Source: Phallus indusiatus (taxonomy: Eukaryota; Basidiomycota; Agaricomycetes; Phallales; Phallaceae). Taken from it: a DNA stretch of 64,000 bases. Location of the stretch: the NCBI GenBank assembly GCA_027605045.1, contig JAQFWX010000040.1, forward strand, positions 248,001 through 312,000. The letters are read 5' to 3'. A model generated the notes under the pieces. The model did not search any database, was not told the DNA's origin, and saw only the letters and a list, made by a program, of their open reading frames with translations. Below, piece after piece: positions 42,826 to 54,866 of the stretch; the first letter of the stretch is position 1, and every line of letters starts with the position of its first letter. The position numbers were made by a program, and so were the translations under genes.

Positions 42826-45517
42826 ATGCCCATAAAAAGAGCGCTAACGGTTCACGACATCGTCGAGGCCTACGCTCATGCTTACCAATTGCCTTATAAC
42901 AGTTATATTTATCTTGTCGTCTTGTGGTTGACATTCGGTGTGGTTTTTATCATCGTTTCCATATTTCACCAGGCTGGTGGCCGTGTCACATACACCGGCT
43001 CTCTTTTGAACAAATGGTTACTTCGTCGTCGCACCTGGAGGAAAAAACACAGTCTCGCGAAGGCCATTAAAGCTGGAAAGAAACATAGCCAGCCCTACTC
43101 TCTCCCCTCCAACTCTCAGTTGACGTGCATTACCTTGTTATGGATTCTCGTAATCGCCCTCTCCTTCGTCGGTCCAGATTACATCTTACCCTACACCACC
43201 AAGCCACTCCCCAGTCCGCGCGTATTGGGGCGCGACATAGCCTCCTCGGCTGTTGGAGGTAATGTCTTTCAGAGCACTATCCAGAAGTCTTGGTGGACTT
43301 CATCCGCTCGACTTGGTATGATGGCCGTTGGTCTATTTCCTTTCTGCATTCTCCTCGTCATCAGAGCTCCACCGTTTGCTATCGTCGCTGCCCCCTATTT
43401 TGTTCAAATCTGGAACGATAAGCTCGTCTTCTTGCACAAATGGACGGGTCGATTGATCTACTTTATTACGTTGCTTCACGTAATCTTCTGGAGTGTCCAG
43501 TTGGCTAAGGACACGGTCAGCCCTACCGATCATCATTCAGTCTGGACTGTTATTTTCAAGCATATTCCCTTTGTCTATGCCTGGATGGTGAGAACAAATT
43601 TACTATCTTCTGTTATTTATCCATTACTTATTTTACTTAGGCATTCATTTTCTTCACAATCCTCATGATCCTCTCCTTCAAGCCTATACGCCACAAGCGT
43701 TTTGAATTCTTCTACGCCACTCACGTTCTCCTCGTCCCTTTGATCCTCATTTTCGCCGCCCTACACTTCCCCCGTCTCCAATGGTGGTCCTGGTTCACTC
43801 TGGCACTCTGGGGATCAGAACGTATCTTCCGTTTCGCTAAACTCCTCTGGGTAAACGCAATGATCGGCAACCTCCGCACCGCTCCCATGACTCTACGATA
43901 CATTGACTTCGTAAACAACGAACATGCAGGCTTAACAGTGCCCAACACAAAGGATGAAACTCAGAAGGAGAATATGAGACATGGTGTCGATACTCGTCGC
44001 CCTGGATATTCGTTGCGTGGGACGTACGTACCCCCACCAGGCTATGCACACATAGCTCTTTTACCGGGTAAAACTGTTCGCGTGAGAATTGTCGTTCCTC
44101 GTTACTTTTCTTGGTCACCTGGCCAACACGTTCTGTTGACCATCCCTGCTATAAGCCGCTTTCAGTCGCACCCTTTTACCGTCTCATCTGCATGCAGCGA
44201 CGGCTTAGCCAGAGTAGACACGCAAGATATCGTCCTTGTCATCCGTGCCCAAGGCGGATTCACCAATTCCCTATACGAACACGTTGAGAAATTGCAAAAT
44301 GAAAATTCCCGTGGCGATACCCCCGAGTTTTCTCACATTGCTCCTCATCAGGGAGTTCTTCTCCGCGCGTATGTCGGCGGAGCTTTCGGCTCATCTATCC
44401 GCGTCAACTGGACAACGTACTCGAGCATTGTTATTGTTGCCGGTGGATCTGGGTGCAGTTACGCTGCCTCGATTCTGGAACATCTTACATCATGCGTTGC
44501 GGGAAAGAAGGATATGACTTTGTCTGGTAAGGAGACCGCCGGTCAAATCAGACGGATCAGGTTTGTTTGGATAGTTCGTGAATTTGGTAAGTCCGAGTCA
44601 ACAAATCATTAATCGGGTGGAACAGTTGCTAATGAAATCTTGTACTTCCGCTTTGCCCTTTCCTCCTCTTAGCTTACCTCCAATGGATTGCCTCGATAGT
44701 TTGTCGAGCCATGGAGCGTGTCCCTGAAGGTACACTGCAAGTAGATATTTACGTCACAAACGCTATGTCGAAAAAGGCAGGAAAACGTCTTATCTTACCT
44801 CGCTATACTCTTGACACTCTGCACCCTGAGGTTGCAAGTCATCTTGGTTATGGAGCTGACGATGATGGCAGTTTCGTTTCCCCTGACCAAGATCTCGAGG
44901 AACAGTTACAGGATGACATGGTCGAAAGCAACGGTGAATTAGGTCACGAAGAACATGTTTTGGACATGACCAATTTTGGGGGCGAAGATGACACTATGCT
45001 CCTTCCGGAGCGAGAACTATCTCGTCAACTCCAAGCTGAAGGTGAAATCCGTCGTGCGGAAACTAAATATCGCAGGGCTACAATGTTCCGCTCTAACACT
45101 GCTCCACTCGCTGAAGATACCCCGCCGGAATACCGTCGACAAGAAAGCTGGGATAAAGCTCTTGAAGCTCTTGAAGCTAGGAATAAGGACCAAGTCCAGA
45201 CGTTGAGTCCTGTTGCTTTATCCCCCACCAGCCGTCCCGCTCCCGTCTCCAGTTCCAACTTTGTCAGCGACCTCCGCGAAGCTGACGACATGTTCCACCT
45301 CTCCGAAATGGCACACAGCGGTCGTGCAAGAATGGACAAAATTATCGCCGAAGAAGCTGATCTTTGCTCTGGAACTAGCATGCTTGTATGTTGTTGTGGA
45401 CCAACCGCTTTGATCGCCAGTATCAGAAAACATGTTGCGGAAAACATCAAGCCTGCGTATGTATCTGACGGAAAGGCGCCTTCTATTACTCTGGCGTCTG
45501 AGGAATTCGAGAATTAA
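42826..45517 (+). CDS. Ferric/cupric-chelate reductase (FRE/NOX superfamily)
   Basis: Three exons (42826-43587, 43641-44586, 44673-45517) give 850 aa. A multi-pass ferric-reductase transmembrane domain holds two His pairs with 14-residue spacing (about 204/218 in HKW and LLHVIFW, and 282/296 in ATHV and AALHF), the bis-haem ligands. Then come the FAD motif (QSHPFTVSSA), the NADPH-binding IVIVAGGSGCSYAASIL and the C-terminal LVCCCGPTALIASI. It moves electrons from cytosolic NADPH across the plasma membrane to reduce extracellular Fe(III) or Cu(II). Between the NADPH site and CCGP lies an acidic insert of about 200 residues (44840-45330), longer than usual. No iron permease or multicopper oxidase lies nearby. 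Confidence 0.88.
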
Positions 45518-45862
45518 GTATTGACGTGAGGTGCGTGGAGACGCTAAGGACTCACGAAAAAAATCTCCTTTGATGGTTTTATGTTTGCTATGTATGTCAC
45601 ACTGTCACTACCATGCAATGAAAACTTTTAAATTATTACTCGCTATCAATTAAAAAGGTTTGAGTCTGAAAATTGAGATTAGTGTGTTTCAGAAATATGT
45701 ACGTCGAGTAGAAATATAATTTTATGGTGGACGTGCACTTAGGCACTGATGCGTTTACGGTTTCCCTGCTTCGTAGCTTACGTAATTGCGAGAAAATTTG
45801 CGTGTTCGTCACTCAAAACCACGTAAAACCGCCATTGCAAACGAGCAAAGAAAACATACAAC
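45518..45862. other. Short intergenic, no gene seen
   Basis: 3' region of the ferric reductase and DNA upstream of the proteasome pseudogene. Confidence 0.4.
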
Positions 45863-46960
45863 ATGGACCACTTTCCAAATATTTGGGCAGGCCAGTGTGT
45901 ATACTCTTTAGAAAAAAATTTATACGGTTGTTCAAACTCACAATTGCACAAAACTTCGTACGACAGCGAAATGATGCTATTGACGCGTACAACACATACC
46001 CACTCCATTGGCATTCACGACCTCAGCATCATGCGAAGGACACGTTTCAGAAGGCGTTCAACGCATTCAGTATGTTTCTTCTCTACTCATCTTAATTTGT
46101 CGCCATTCTCACCAATGTATCGTATCCCAGACAGCCTCTCGTGACTGGTACATCAGTCTTGGCCCATCAAGTAAGAGGACGGTATTATGATGGCTACTGA
46201 TACCTTGGGTGTTCTCTCAACTCTCCTTGTTGTTCGCGATACACTGCGCAGTCCAAGGATGTATCTCGTCTACTATGCCGTTGTCGGAACTGGTGGTGAC
46301 ATGAGTGATTGCCAGTATCATGTCTTAGGTGAATTAACGTGGGTATGTTCTAGGGTGCCATGCCCTTACTTGGACGCAGCGTTGAAGAAATTGATGAAGC
46401 GGAGAGTAATATACTGGGTCCATCCGAGATTTTTTGGAGTTTTGAGTCGGACCGTGTGCGTTCGTCGCTCCAGATTCAATCCGCTGTGGAATTTTATTCT
46501 TGTTGGAGGGTTCAAAGACGGAGAGACGTGGGTTTATGACAAATACGGAGAGATCGTTTCCGCGCTAAACGTCGAACACTTGTTCTTTTTTAAGCTTTTT
46601 GGCCTATGTAGACATATACTCGGCACAAATTACCAGTCACCTTCTATTGCAACCGGATTGGTTCCCACATTACCATTCCTCTTCTTCGAAAGGTGAATGA
46701 CGGATGTGTAAAAGACGCTACAAAAAGAGAAGCAAGGCGAACTCTTGAGGAGTGCATGAAGGTTCTATACTATCGCGATGCGGGCAGTTTGAACAAAGTT
46801 GGTTTCCACTTCTTTTTTTCTGGTATAGCAGATATGAAACTGATTCCCCTCAGTGTCAAATTGCCCAAATCACGAAAAAATGTATGGGATTGAGATCGTC
46901 AGTTGTCTGTCGTCTCAGACTGGATGGAACTTCGCGGAAAATACTCGTGGGTATCGTGGG
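45863..46960 (+). pseudogene. Decayed proteasome beta-7 subunit (PRE4/PSMB4) copy
   Basis: Pieces of a 20S proteasome PRE4-type subunit occur in order but in different frames: MDHFPNIWA (45863), VQRIQ|QPLVTGTSVL across an old phase-2 intron (about 46040-46165), GIMMATDTLGVLS, VVGTGGDMSDCQY, RRSRFNPLWNFILVGGFKDG, SPSIATG, then, in a new frame, RKVNDGCVKDATKREARRTL and EECMKVLYYRDAGSLNK. At least two frameshifts are needed: one at about 46170 after SVL and one at about 46690 before VNDG. The active-site region is damaged. Retained introns argue for DNA-level duplication, not a retrocopy. The functional PRE4 is expected elsewhere in the genome. Confidence 0.85.
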
Positions 46961-47921
46961 TATCGTGCGCAAATACAGTCAAGTTGAAGTACAATAATAT
47001 TTTCTTGTTTGTGTTTTCGGCGTACATTATTTAACGACTATTTCGTTATCTGAGATCTACTTGTTTACCCTACTCAATTGACATGGTACCCTCCTAAGCG
47101 ATATTACTCGGGCGAATGGTTCGGGTCCACGTATGATTTTCCTTTGAAGTTAGGCTCAATGCCCAGAGAAGTAAATCAATCTATTGGGCTGTTTCATCCG
47201 AATCAGACCATCAGACGGTGCTGTACAATGCGAAAGCCGCGAACAAGAAGAAACTCCCTTTACTCTTGTGTTTCAAGTAACTTTCCTGGCTTTCACATTT
47301 GAAATACGATAAATTAATTCACAGACACCGGTCCACATATCCCGGTATTTACGAGACACAGATTTATATACAAGTGTTTACCCTGGCTTACAAGATACAT
47401 AATAGATACGCTCTCCTTTCTACTTTCCCCCTGAGAGAACACAAACGCCGTTCCTTGCCTTCTGGACTTTCTCTACTTACTCCCTGACGGCGCACATTAA
47501 TGATATCCTTAGATCTTATTGACCCAATCCAAATGACAAAGTTGTCATCGGATTTTTGCAACAGCTCCACTCAACCTCGGGCTTTCAATGACTATTAATA
47601 ATACTAGGAAGAGCATATATCAGGGTAACCTCCATATACACCGGTATGTCTTCAAATAAAACAAAGAAAACCTCACCAACTGCCCACTACAACATACACT
47701 ACACTTTCCGAATCCCGATAGCTTCAAGTGACCTTCTGTCAAAATTTACCTTCAGATTGCCGGCGACTTGGATTGACTCATGTCCGGAGAAGAAAGCCCG
47801 CGGCCGTGTTGCATGCACCGACCAGTGATCACGGTGTCGACCTCTCGGCCGACTTTCACCGCGAGATCATGAATAACTCCGAAGCTTTGAAGGCTTAAAG
47901 CTCCTTTCTTTTACAACTGCT
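46961..47921. other. Intergenic, no gene seen
   Basis: Short frames only. The right end is the MFS gene promoter. Confidence 0.4.
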
Positions 47922-49921
47922 ATGTCGTCTGAAGAAGGATCCTCGCCAGTCAACCAAGATAACGACGGACACGGAACAGAAGCGATAATTGACGAGCTCA
48001 ACCTACCTCCCTATCGCAAAGTCATAGTCTTGGGTTTATTATGCACGGCTATTTTCCTGGATGTATTTAATAGCACTGCGCTTTCAACTGCTCTACCAGT
48101 TATATCGGTGCAGCTCAAGATTTCCAATAGCGAAAGTGTGTGGCTTTACGGTGCTTACCAGCTGACGTTTTCTGCTGCGCTTCTTGTTGTATGTCAAACG
48201 TGTTTATTTCTTCATAAAAGATGATTAATTAAAATTTTTTCAGTGCGGTCGTATAAGCGACCTTTATAATCCAAGTATGTTATTGTATCACGAGAGTCCT
48301 GATCAAATAAATTCGAAAACTTCGCAATAGAGTCGGTGTTCGTGATTGGTTCCTCGACCTTGTCCATCTTCACTTTAATTGCTGGCTTCATTCGTAAAAA
48401 GATCCCACTCATTATACTTCGTGGATTGATGGGATGCGGTAAACTCGTTCCTAAGAGTATTATTGAACCTGATTGCCAACTACAATCTAGGTGCCGCGCT
48501 AACTATTCCTTCTGCACAACATCTAATTGTACATATGTTCCCTGATCCCGCTTCACAAGCAAAGGCCCTATCAACCTTCGCTAGTTTTGGCGGAACTGGA
48601 TTGGGTAATTGATATGCAGCCTTATCCCTATTTTTTTTTGACACATCACATTTAGTTCTTGGTTTGTTCATCGGGGCCGTACTCGTGGAGTTTGCGTCAT
48701 GGCCCTGGATATTTTACTTCGGGGCTATTACATGTGGTTCAGTTACAATTCTGATTCTGTTACTTGTTCCCAACCTTCGGCAACATAGAAGTAAGAAGAC
48801 GCAAGCTGACAAAAAACTCCGGCTGAAACGCTTGGATCTACCTGGAATAACCCTCTTTACAGGTAACATTTAGGGTCAAATGATTATCTTCTTTCTTCCG
48901 CTTACAGTCTTCATCAAGTGGGTCTCCTTCTTTTCATATTTGCCGTCACATCAGGCTCGAGCACTGGCTGGGGTTCGGCCCAAGTCATCGCACCTCTAGT
49001 GTTATCCGTTATCTTGGTTTCAGGTTTTGTTATATGGGAAGCTTACATACCTGAAGAAGATGCCGCACTGTAAGTTATTGTGATTGATTTAATCGCGACT
49101 TGTAATTTTTTCTCTCCAACAGTCCTCCAAAAATCTGGAAATACGAAAATGTGGCCATTCTCATTGCAATAGCTTTCGTCCCGTTTATGTGGTGGAGCTC
49201 TCTTTACCCCCTTTTCTCCTTGTTTTGGCAGCTTGTCGATGGATGGTCTCCAATGAAAGTTGCAATTCATTTGTAAGTCGAGTCTTGATTCTGGTCTTTT
49301 TTTATGGTCTCTTACCTCTCTCTCTGTGCCTTAACGATAGTCTTCCCATAGTCCTAGGAATGATTCCAGTAGCGCCATTCACAGCCAATATTCCACCGAA
49401 CGTACCGGCAAAATGGGTTATCTTCATGGGCTGCGTTCTCCTTTTAATTGCGAACGCTGTCCTTCCTTTTAATACTTCACCGGATACTTATTGGCGATTC
49501 GGTTTACCTGGTTTCCTCCTCGGAACAATTGGAGCAGCCACGGTATATTCAATGACGAAGTAAATCTGATTTCCATTAGAATTTTTTTTCATTCATAATA
49601 TTTGTCTTTTTTTTCAGTATCGTCCTTCTGGCGAACACTCCGGCGCACATATCGGGCGTCGTATCCGCTCTGTTCACGGCAGCAGGACAGACAGGAGCAG
49701 CATTCGGTCTTGCTATCGTAACTTCCATTCAAACAAGCGTGGAGATTCATCACGGCGGCCCCTCCAAGTTTAATGGGAGAGCAGCTGGACTTTGGTTTTT
49801 GATGGCTGTAGCTGCTGTTTCTGCGGCCTCTATCCCTATCTTCATGACAAGCGCGACAAGACAGACGAAACCGGCGGACACTATTGCAGAGGACAAGTTA
49901 GAGCCTGAGTCAGAAATCTGA
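47922..49921 (+). CDS. Major facilitator superfamily transporter (DHA2-like)
   Basis: Nine exons (47922-48188, 48244-48274, 48331-48438, 48491-48604, 48656-48862, 48919-49069, 49123-49272, 49341-49559, 49618-49921) give 516 aa. The first helix region has VIVLGLLCTAIFLDVFNSTA and SVWLYGAYQLTFSAALLV, followed by the motif-A-like GRISDLYNP split by a 31-nt exon. Later come ALTIPSAQHLIVHMFPDPAS, a WGSAQ loop and GVVSALFTAAGQTGAAFGLA. About 14 hydrophobic segments point to the DHA2 (14-TM) drug:H+ antiporter type; substrate unknown. The acceptor for exon 6 is the TCATCAAG site, which gives the usual TVGLLLFIFAVTSG. Relics of exon 3 and intron 3 from this or a close paralogue are scattered beside the DUF6533 copies. 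Confidence 0.86.
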
Positions 49922-50004
49922 ATATCCACCTATTGCTTCAAGGTAACGAAAATAAAAACAAACACTAGTGTTTCTATGTCGGACCTTTTTTGGCTCAGCC
50001 TTGC

Positions 50005-50975
50005 TTTCGCGAGCAACTTTTTTTTTGTGGAGCTTAAGACTGGTTTTTTGGCGATAGTCAGCCAGTATTGCCAGTCGAGCTACTTACAGGGCCGTTAGCC
50101 CTGCGTGTGCACATGGAGACATAGATACATAAACATGATAGGAAATGAATTTGGCAACAGTTTGATCTGATTCACCGACCGAGGCGTCCAGTCGAGCAGT
50201 AAGCGCCGTCGCGGCTACACCGTCTGTCGTCTCTCTTCCTCTGCCCAGCGCGGAAGACATCTCGTGTCTCATCGATTCACCATCTTCTCTCGCAGATTTT
50301 CTTCCTCCCGCACATCCCAAACAGGTTGATGCCTCTTAGAACACACCTCTGCAGCTGAGCCAGACGCGATAAGAGCAACCGGGTCGAAGCAAGGGCGGCC
50401 GCAGTCCCTCGCCCGCCCTGTGGCGTCCAGACCCAGCCCAGTCAACTGTACCCCACTTCTCAACGCGGATGGCAACCCCAACCCGACTCTCAACTCGACT
50501 CAACCTTCAGCGCGCCTCTCAATGTGATCCGCTAGGAGGACCTAGGGGTGATAACCCAGGAGCATTGGCCTAGCAGCAGGGGCCTAGTGTGGTGGCCTAA
50601 CGGCCTAGTGCAATGGTCGCAGGACCTAGTGCAGTGGTCGCGGGACCTAGTGCAGCGGCCGAAGGGCCTAGTGTAGTGGCCTGATGGCCTAGTGTAGTAG
50701 CCCAGTAGCGGCAGTAATTCAGTGGCACGGCAGTAGCCTAGTGGCAGGAACGGTTGCGTATTCCCGCCCACATGGCCGGACTCAGGAGCCAGCTGGTGCG
50801 GAGCGGCACGAAGGGGACGGAGGATCGACTGCGTGACTCGGTGGGGTGGGTGGTGGTCGGTGACCGGTGACCACGGTCCCTTCCCCTTCCACAGGGCTCC
50901 CCTTGAGCAGCGACAGAGCGTCTGACGAGGCTGGAGTAGTGTGGGACTCATCCGGCTGGGTTTCGCGAGCAACTT
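50005..50975. repeat. GC-rich block bounded by 15-bp direct repeats
   Basis: TTTCGCGAGCAACTT occurs exactly at 50005-50019 and again at 50961-50975. The DNA between is strikingly GC-rich for this window and includes a minisatellite. It carries long frames on the minus strand that are products of repeats and base composition, not recognisable genes. Confidence 0.6.
50581..50705. repeat. Minisatellite, about six 21-22-bp units
   Basis: Units of the form (G/A)CCTAGTGYAGYGGYC... recur at 50582, 50603, 50624, 50645, 50667 and 50688, with related words on both sides (for example 50568, 50751). On the minus strand they encode a repeating C-T-R-x pattern in a spurious frame. Confidence 0.75.
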
Positions 50976-51134
50976 GAATAGTGGTGGGGTTCCTTGGTCA
51001 TGTCCGAATTGAGGAACAATAAGCGTTTTTTTCAAACTCCGGAGCCGTCATTGCCGAATTTAGCTATCGAGACGTTGTCTATTGTATTCATCAACACGAT
51101 TTCCTTTTTTTCTTTTCGTCCCTTCACTATCATC

Positions 51135-53094
51135 ATGAATGCCAACCTCCTCAGCGGGGAACGTGTAATTGAAGATGGCTTTCGAACTGCAACATCTCAT
51201 GAGCAATGGCGTGTCGAGGAAATCTTCTTAGAGGCATTACCATCTGATCCCGCAAAAGTCCCTGTCCTAAAGCGCAATGAACATTTCAGTTACCTCGGTA
51301 AACTGCTCATGGAGGGGTTCAACAAACGATACGCAGTTCAGGATGCTAGTCAGCCTTGGGCTTCGTTCTGGATTCTGCAATCCTTGAGTCTATTGGGCGC
51401 TTTGCTTGATAACGGTAACAAGCAAAGGTGTGCGTCATCGAGAGCCTTGTGGATGAAAATACGCTATTCTTACCCTTATTTTACAGAGTGATAGATACGA
51501 TCTTGGCCATGCAACATCCTGATGGAGGTTTTGGTGGTGGCCCCAAGCAGTCTCCTCACTTGTTGTCGACCTACGCTGCTGTATGTACGTTGGCTATTGT
51601 AGGACGGCCAGGTCCCGGAGGAGGATGGGATCAAATCAACCGGTGCCTTGAGTCTTTTAACGTTGCAGCTATTTGGAACTAACCGCATCTAGTAAAGCGC
51701 TTTATAACTTCTTTCTATCGGTGAAGCTGCCAAGCGGGTCGTTTCAAGCCATGACCAACGGCGAAGTGGACATCAGGTGCGTATTTGTAATGCTTTTCTC
51801 TGAGTTCTGCTTGAGCACGCTTCTGTTGTGTAGATGCACATACTGTCTCCTTGCCGTAGCAACAATGCTCAACATCCTCACACCAACACTCGCAGAAAGA
51901 GTCCCGCAATTCGTACGATCATGTCAAACCTACGAAGGCGGATTCTCATGCGCGAGCTATCCATATTTTATCAACGATCAGCTGCTTTCCAATCCAATGC
52001 CGTCTCTGGGCGAAGCGCATGGCGGCTACGCGTCGTGTGCGCTGGCAAGCTGGGTGTTCCTCAAGCCGTTTTGGGAAGGCACGTCGATACCCGGTATTGA
52101 TATCAAAAGGCTGATTCGATGGCTCGTCAAGTTGCAAGGTATTATTTATAACGTTCTATTCATGTCTCTCGTTGGCTTATGTGGGTTTTGCAGCCGGAGG
52201 TCCCAATATAGGTGGTTTCAGGGGCCGAACGAACAAGCTCGTAGACGGATGTTATTCGTGGTGGGTTGGGGGATGCTTTGCTTTACTTCCAGTTCTTGGA
52301 ATCCAAAGAGACACCGTCGTTCCTACCCATGCAGATACCGTTGACGAGTCATCTCACGATAACGAGTCCGATTGGGATGACGTCGAAGGTTCTTTTGTTT
52401 GTTCTTATCGAGAAAGATATGCGCTGACCTATCTTTATCCAGATGAACTATATAACTCGCGTCTGTTTTGTTTACTTGTTGACTAAACACTCTTTTATTC
52501 ACGAAATTCTTTCAGAGGCTCTTCAAGATTATATCATTTACATTGCACAAGCTCCTTCTGGAGGATTACGAGATAAACCACCCAAGTAAGGCCGTCGTGT
52601 CAAATTAGCCGAGCGCATGTATTAATATGTAATCGTTTAGACAACCCGATGCATATCACTCTTTGTACAATTTAGCTGGTCTTTCAACAGCGCAGCACCG
52701 CGTTCGTCCTACCCCACCTGAACGTGATTGGATACCACAAACAGGTAGGAAAAATATGTCCTCATATTTGTGGCTTACATTTCATACTTATATGGCTTCA
52801 CATTACCAAAAAAAAAGATGATCCCTTGAACCTTGATTCTACTGAAACACCAGAAGCTCGCGATGCTCGGAGGAAGCGTATCTTCACGGCCGCCTATTGG
52901 TGGAAAGAACAAGAATCGTTATCGCGGGTCAAAGGCGGCAATGTGAACCGTGTGGTGAGAAGCTTCACTTTATCTAGTTTTAATTAGCCTATTACTCAAT
53001 TGTTTTTTCATCTCAGAATGCAACGCATCCTCTTTTTAATTTAACTATATCTCATGTTCGGCCTATGTTGTCGTATTTCTATGGACAAGATTGA
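51135..53094 (+). CDS. RAM1: Protein farnesyltransferase beta subunit
   Basis: Nine exons (51135-51427, 51487-51642, 51693-51776, 51834-52138, 52194-52388, 52516-52585, 52641-52744, 52818-52954, 53017-53094) give 473 aa. The alpha-alpha barrel repeats are clear: DASQPWASFWILQSLSLLG, HPDGGFGGGPKQSPHLLSTY, EGGFSCASY, GEAHGGYASCAL, GGPNIGGFRGRTNKLVDGCY. Zinc ligands fit: the Asp and Cys of LVDGCYSWW and the His of AYHSLYNLAGLS. The C-terminus has HPLFNLTISHVRPMLSYFYG. The enzyme attaches farnesyl to CaaX proteins such as Ras and, in mushrooms, pheromone precursors. Compared with yeast Ram1 it has polar inserts at about 52340-52385 and 52820-52930. ATG 51135 fits the family start; upstream ATGs at 51000 would add a tail unlike the family. 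Confidence 0.9.
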
Positions 53095-53242
53095 TTTTGG
53101 GTTTCATGTATAAGATTTGAACAATTGATCTGTAAAACAAATTGCTAAAATCTAATAAAGGATTTTGTACTTGTACTATCGAGAGGGTTCTATTGTCCTA
53201 TCATACAAAACTGTAAATAATCAGAAACAGTGCACGCATCTA

Positions 53243-54795
53243 CAGTGACGCGCAAAACCGTACACGCGTCTGTCACTTTTCGTGCGCAACACGAATAGCT
53301 GGCCAAATAAAATAGTAAAATTCCTGAAAATATTTGTGTATATAGTTTATCATAATATCTAAATTATTCAATATTAATTTGAAGTGTCAAAATCAACGGT
53401 GTTCAAGATATTTAGACTTTTACAGTACAGGTTCATGTGTACAGTTTTGCTCGAAGTGTGGAAAAGTCACAAATACATATATTCCAAACCAATTTCTGTG
53501 TCTCATGGGTCTGGAAAAATTATATATTGCTGATATAGGTTATATTAATCTATTTCTATGATATTATTTTATCCTGAGGCTAATTATGAATCATTTGTGG
53601 AGATCATGCCCGGGGAGTGTCTTTACTATGTCATCATATAATTTTTCAGAAACAAAATGACATATTATGATTGGGATACATTTTAAATTATTAAATTATG
53701 TGTTTAGGATGGTTCTTGGTGGATAATATTGATCAGGCCTGTTGTTTTCATGTTAATTACACTGTCAAAAGGCCTTGTTTTAGTACTTTTCTACAGACCC
53801 TTGCTGTATTTTTTTCTTCGATAAAACTACCGTGTAATCTGAAAAAATATGTGTTAATTATGTTAAGAATGACTCCAGTGTAAATATATTTATGGCTTGG
53901 GTACAAATCAGGTTTTTTTGGGGATGCCAGCCTAGCTGGAGACCAGAATAATCCAGAAATAGATGGCATTGATTTGATAGAAACTATTAATCTTTTGTTT
54001 TCAGAATACTTTTTTGAATATTTAGAAATGATAATGAGGCTCTCTCACCCATTTATAACGCCTTCTCTAGACAAACAAGGATCATGTCAATTTCTGTGGG
54101 TAACCACTGAAGTTAAATGTTCCTCTCAGCCCACCAGAGACTGAAATCATGGTAACCCTACTTGTTAATAGTTGAAGTATATTATTATAGATTTGAATTT
54201 AACGTTAGTTTCAATATAATTAGCACCAGGACGTCATAATTAAAAAAATGGTGTGCATACAAGGAGGACAACATGCACTAAATACCATACAGTGACCCTC
54301 AGTATGACATTTTTTTACATATAGCTACTTAAAACATTATTCAAGGATGAAATAAACATCTTTCATTAGAAAAACATAGAATAAAAGCTGACAGATGTCT
54401 GTAAAAAAGGACAGTGCAGTCCTGTGGAAGAATGAGGTTTTGGCAATAATAAAACAGTATATTTATGTTATGGTTAGCATTGAAAATATTCATTCAATAT
54501 AGAATAATATATGACTAAAATTTTAAAGCTGATACTTTATAACAATTGTGGTGATAATTATGCTTCTTCACTATTTTGGCCTCAGGTGCAAAACTGTACA
54601 CCTGAACCAGCGTCAACAAAATGCAAATATCTCAAGCACAATTGATTTTTACTCTTAGCATAATTAATACAGAATTTAGATATTATATTAAACTATCTTC
54701 TCAAATATTTCCACAATTTATACTAATTTATTTGGCCAGCTATGTGTGTTGCGCACGAAAAGTGACAGACGCGTGTACGGTTTTGCACGTCACTG
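53243..54795. mobile_element. Non-autonomous TA-flanked inverted-repeat transposon (Tc1/mariner-like ends)
   Basis: The element runs from CAGTGACGCGCAAAACCG to its inverted copy CGGTTTTGCACGTCACTG and is flanked by TA on both sides (53241-53242, 54796-54797), the Tc1/mariner target duplication. The terminal inverted repeats are about 210 bp (53243-53455 against 54580-54795). Each arm ends internally in an inverted copy of the outer word: GCAAAACCGTACAC outside, GTGTACAGTTTTGC inside. The 1.1-kb interior is AT-rich and has no ORF resembling a DDE/D transposase, so it appears non-autonomous or fully decayed. Confidence 0.8.
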
Positions 54796-54866
54796 TATGT
54801 CGATCTACCAAAAACAAGAAAAAAAGAAACGAGCGGAGAGATATACATGTATATATTTTCTTTGCT

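Noticed and set aside
50084..51035. Minus-strand frames with a repeating C-T-R pattern
   Set aside because: Products of the minisatellite and high GC; no recognisable domain and no intron structure.
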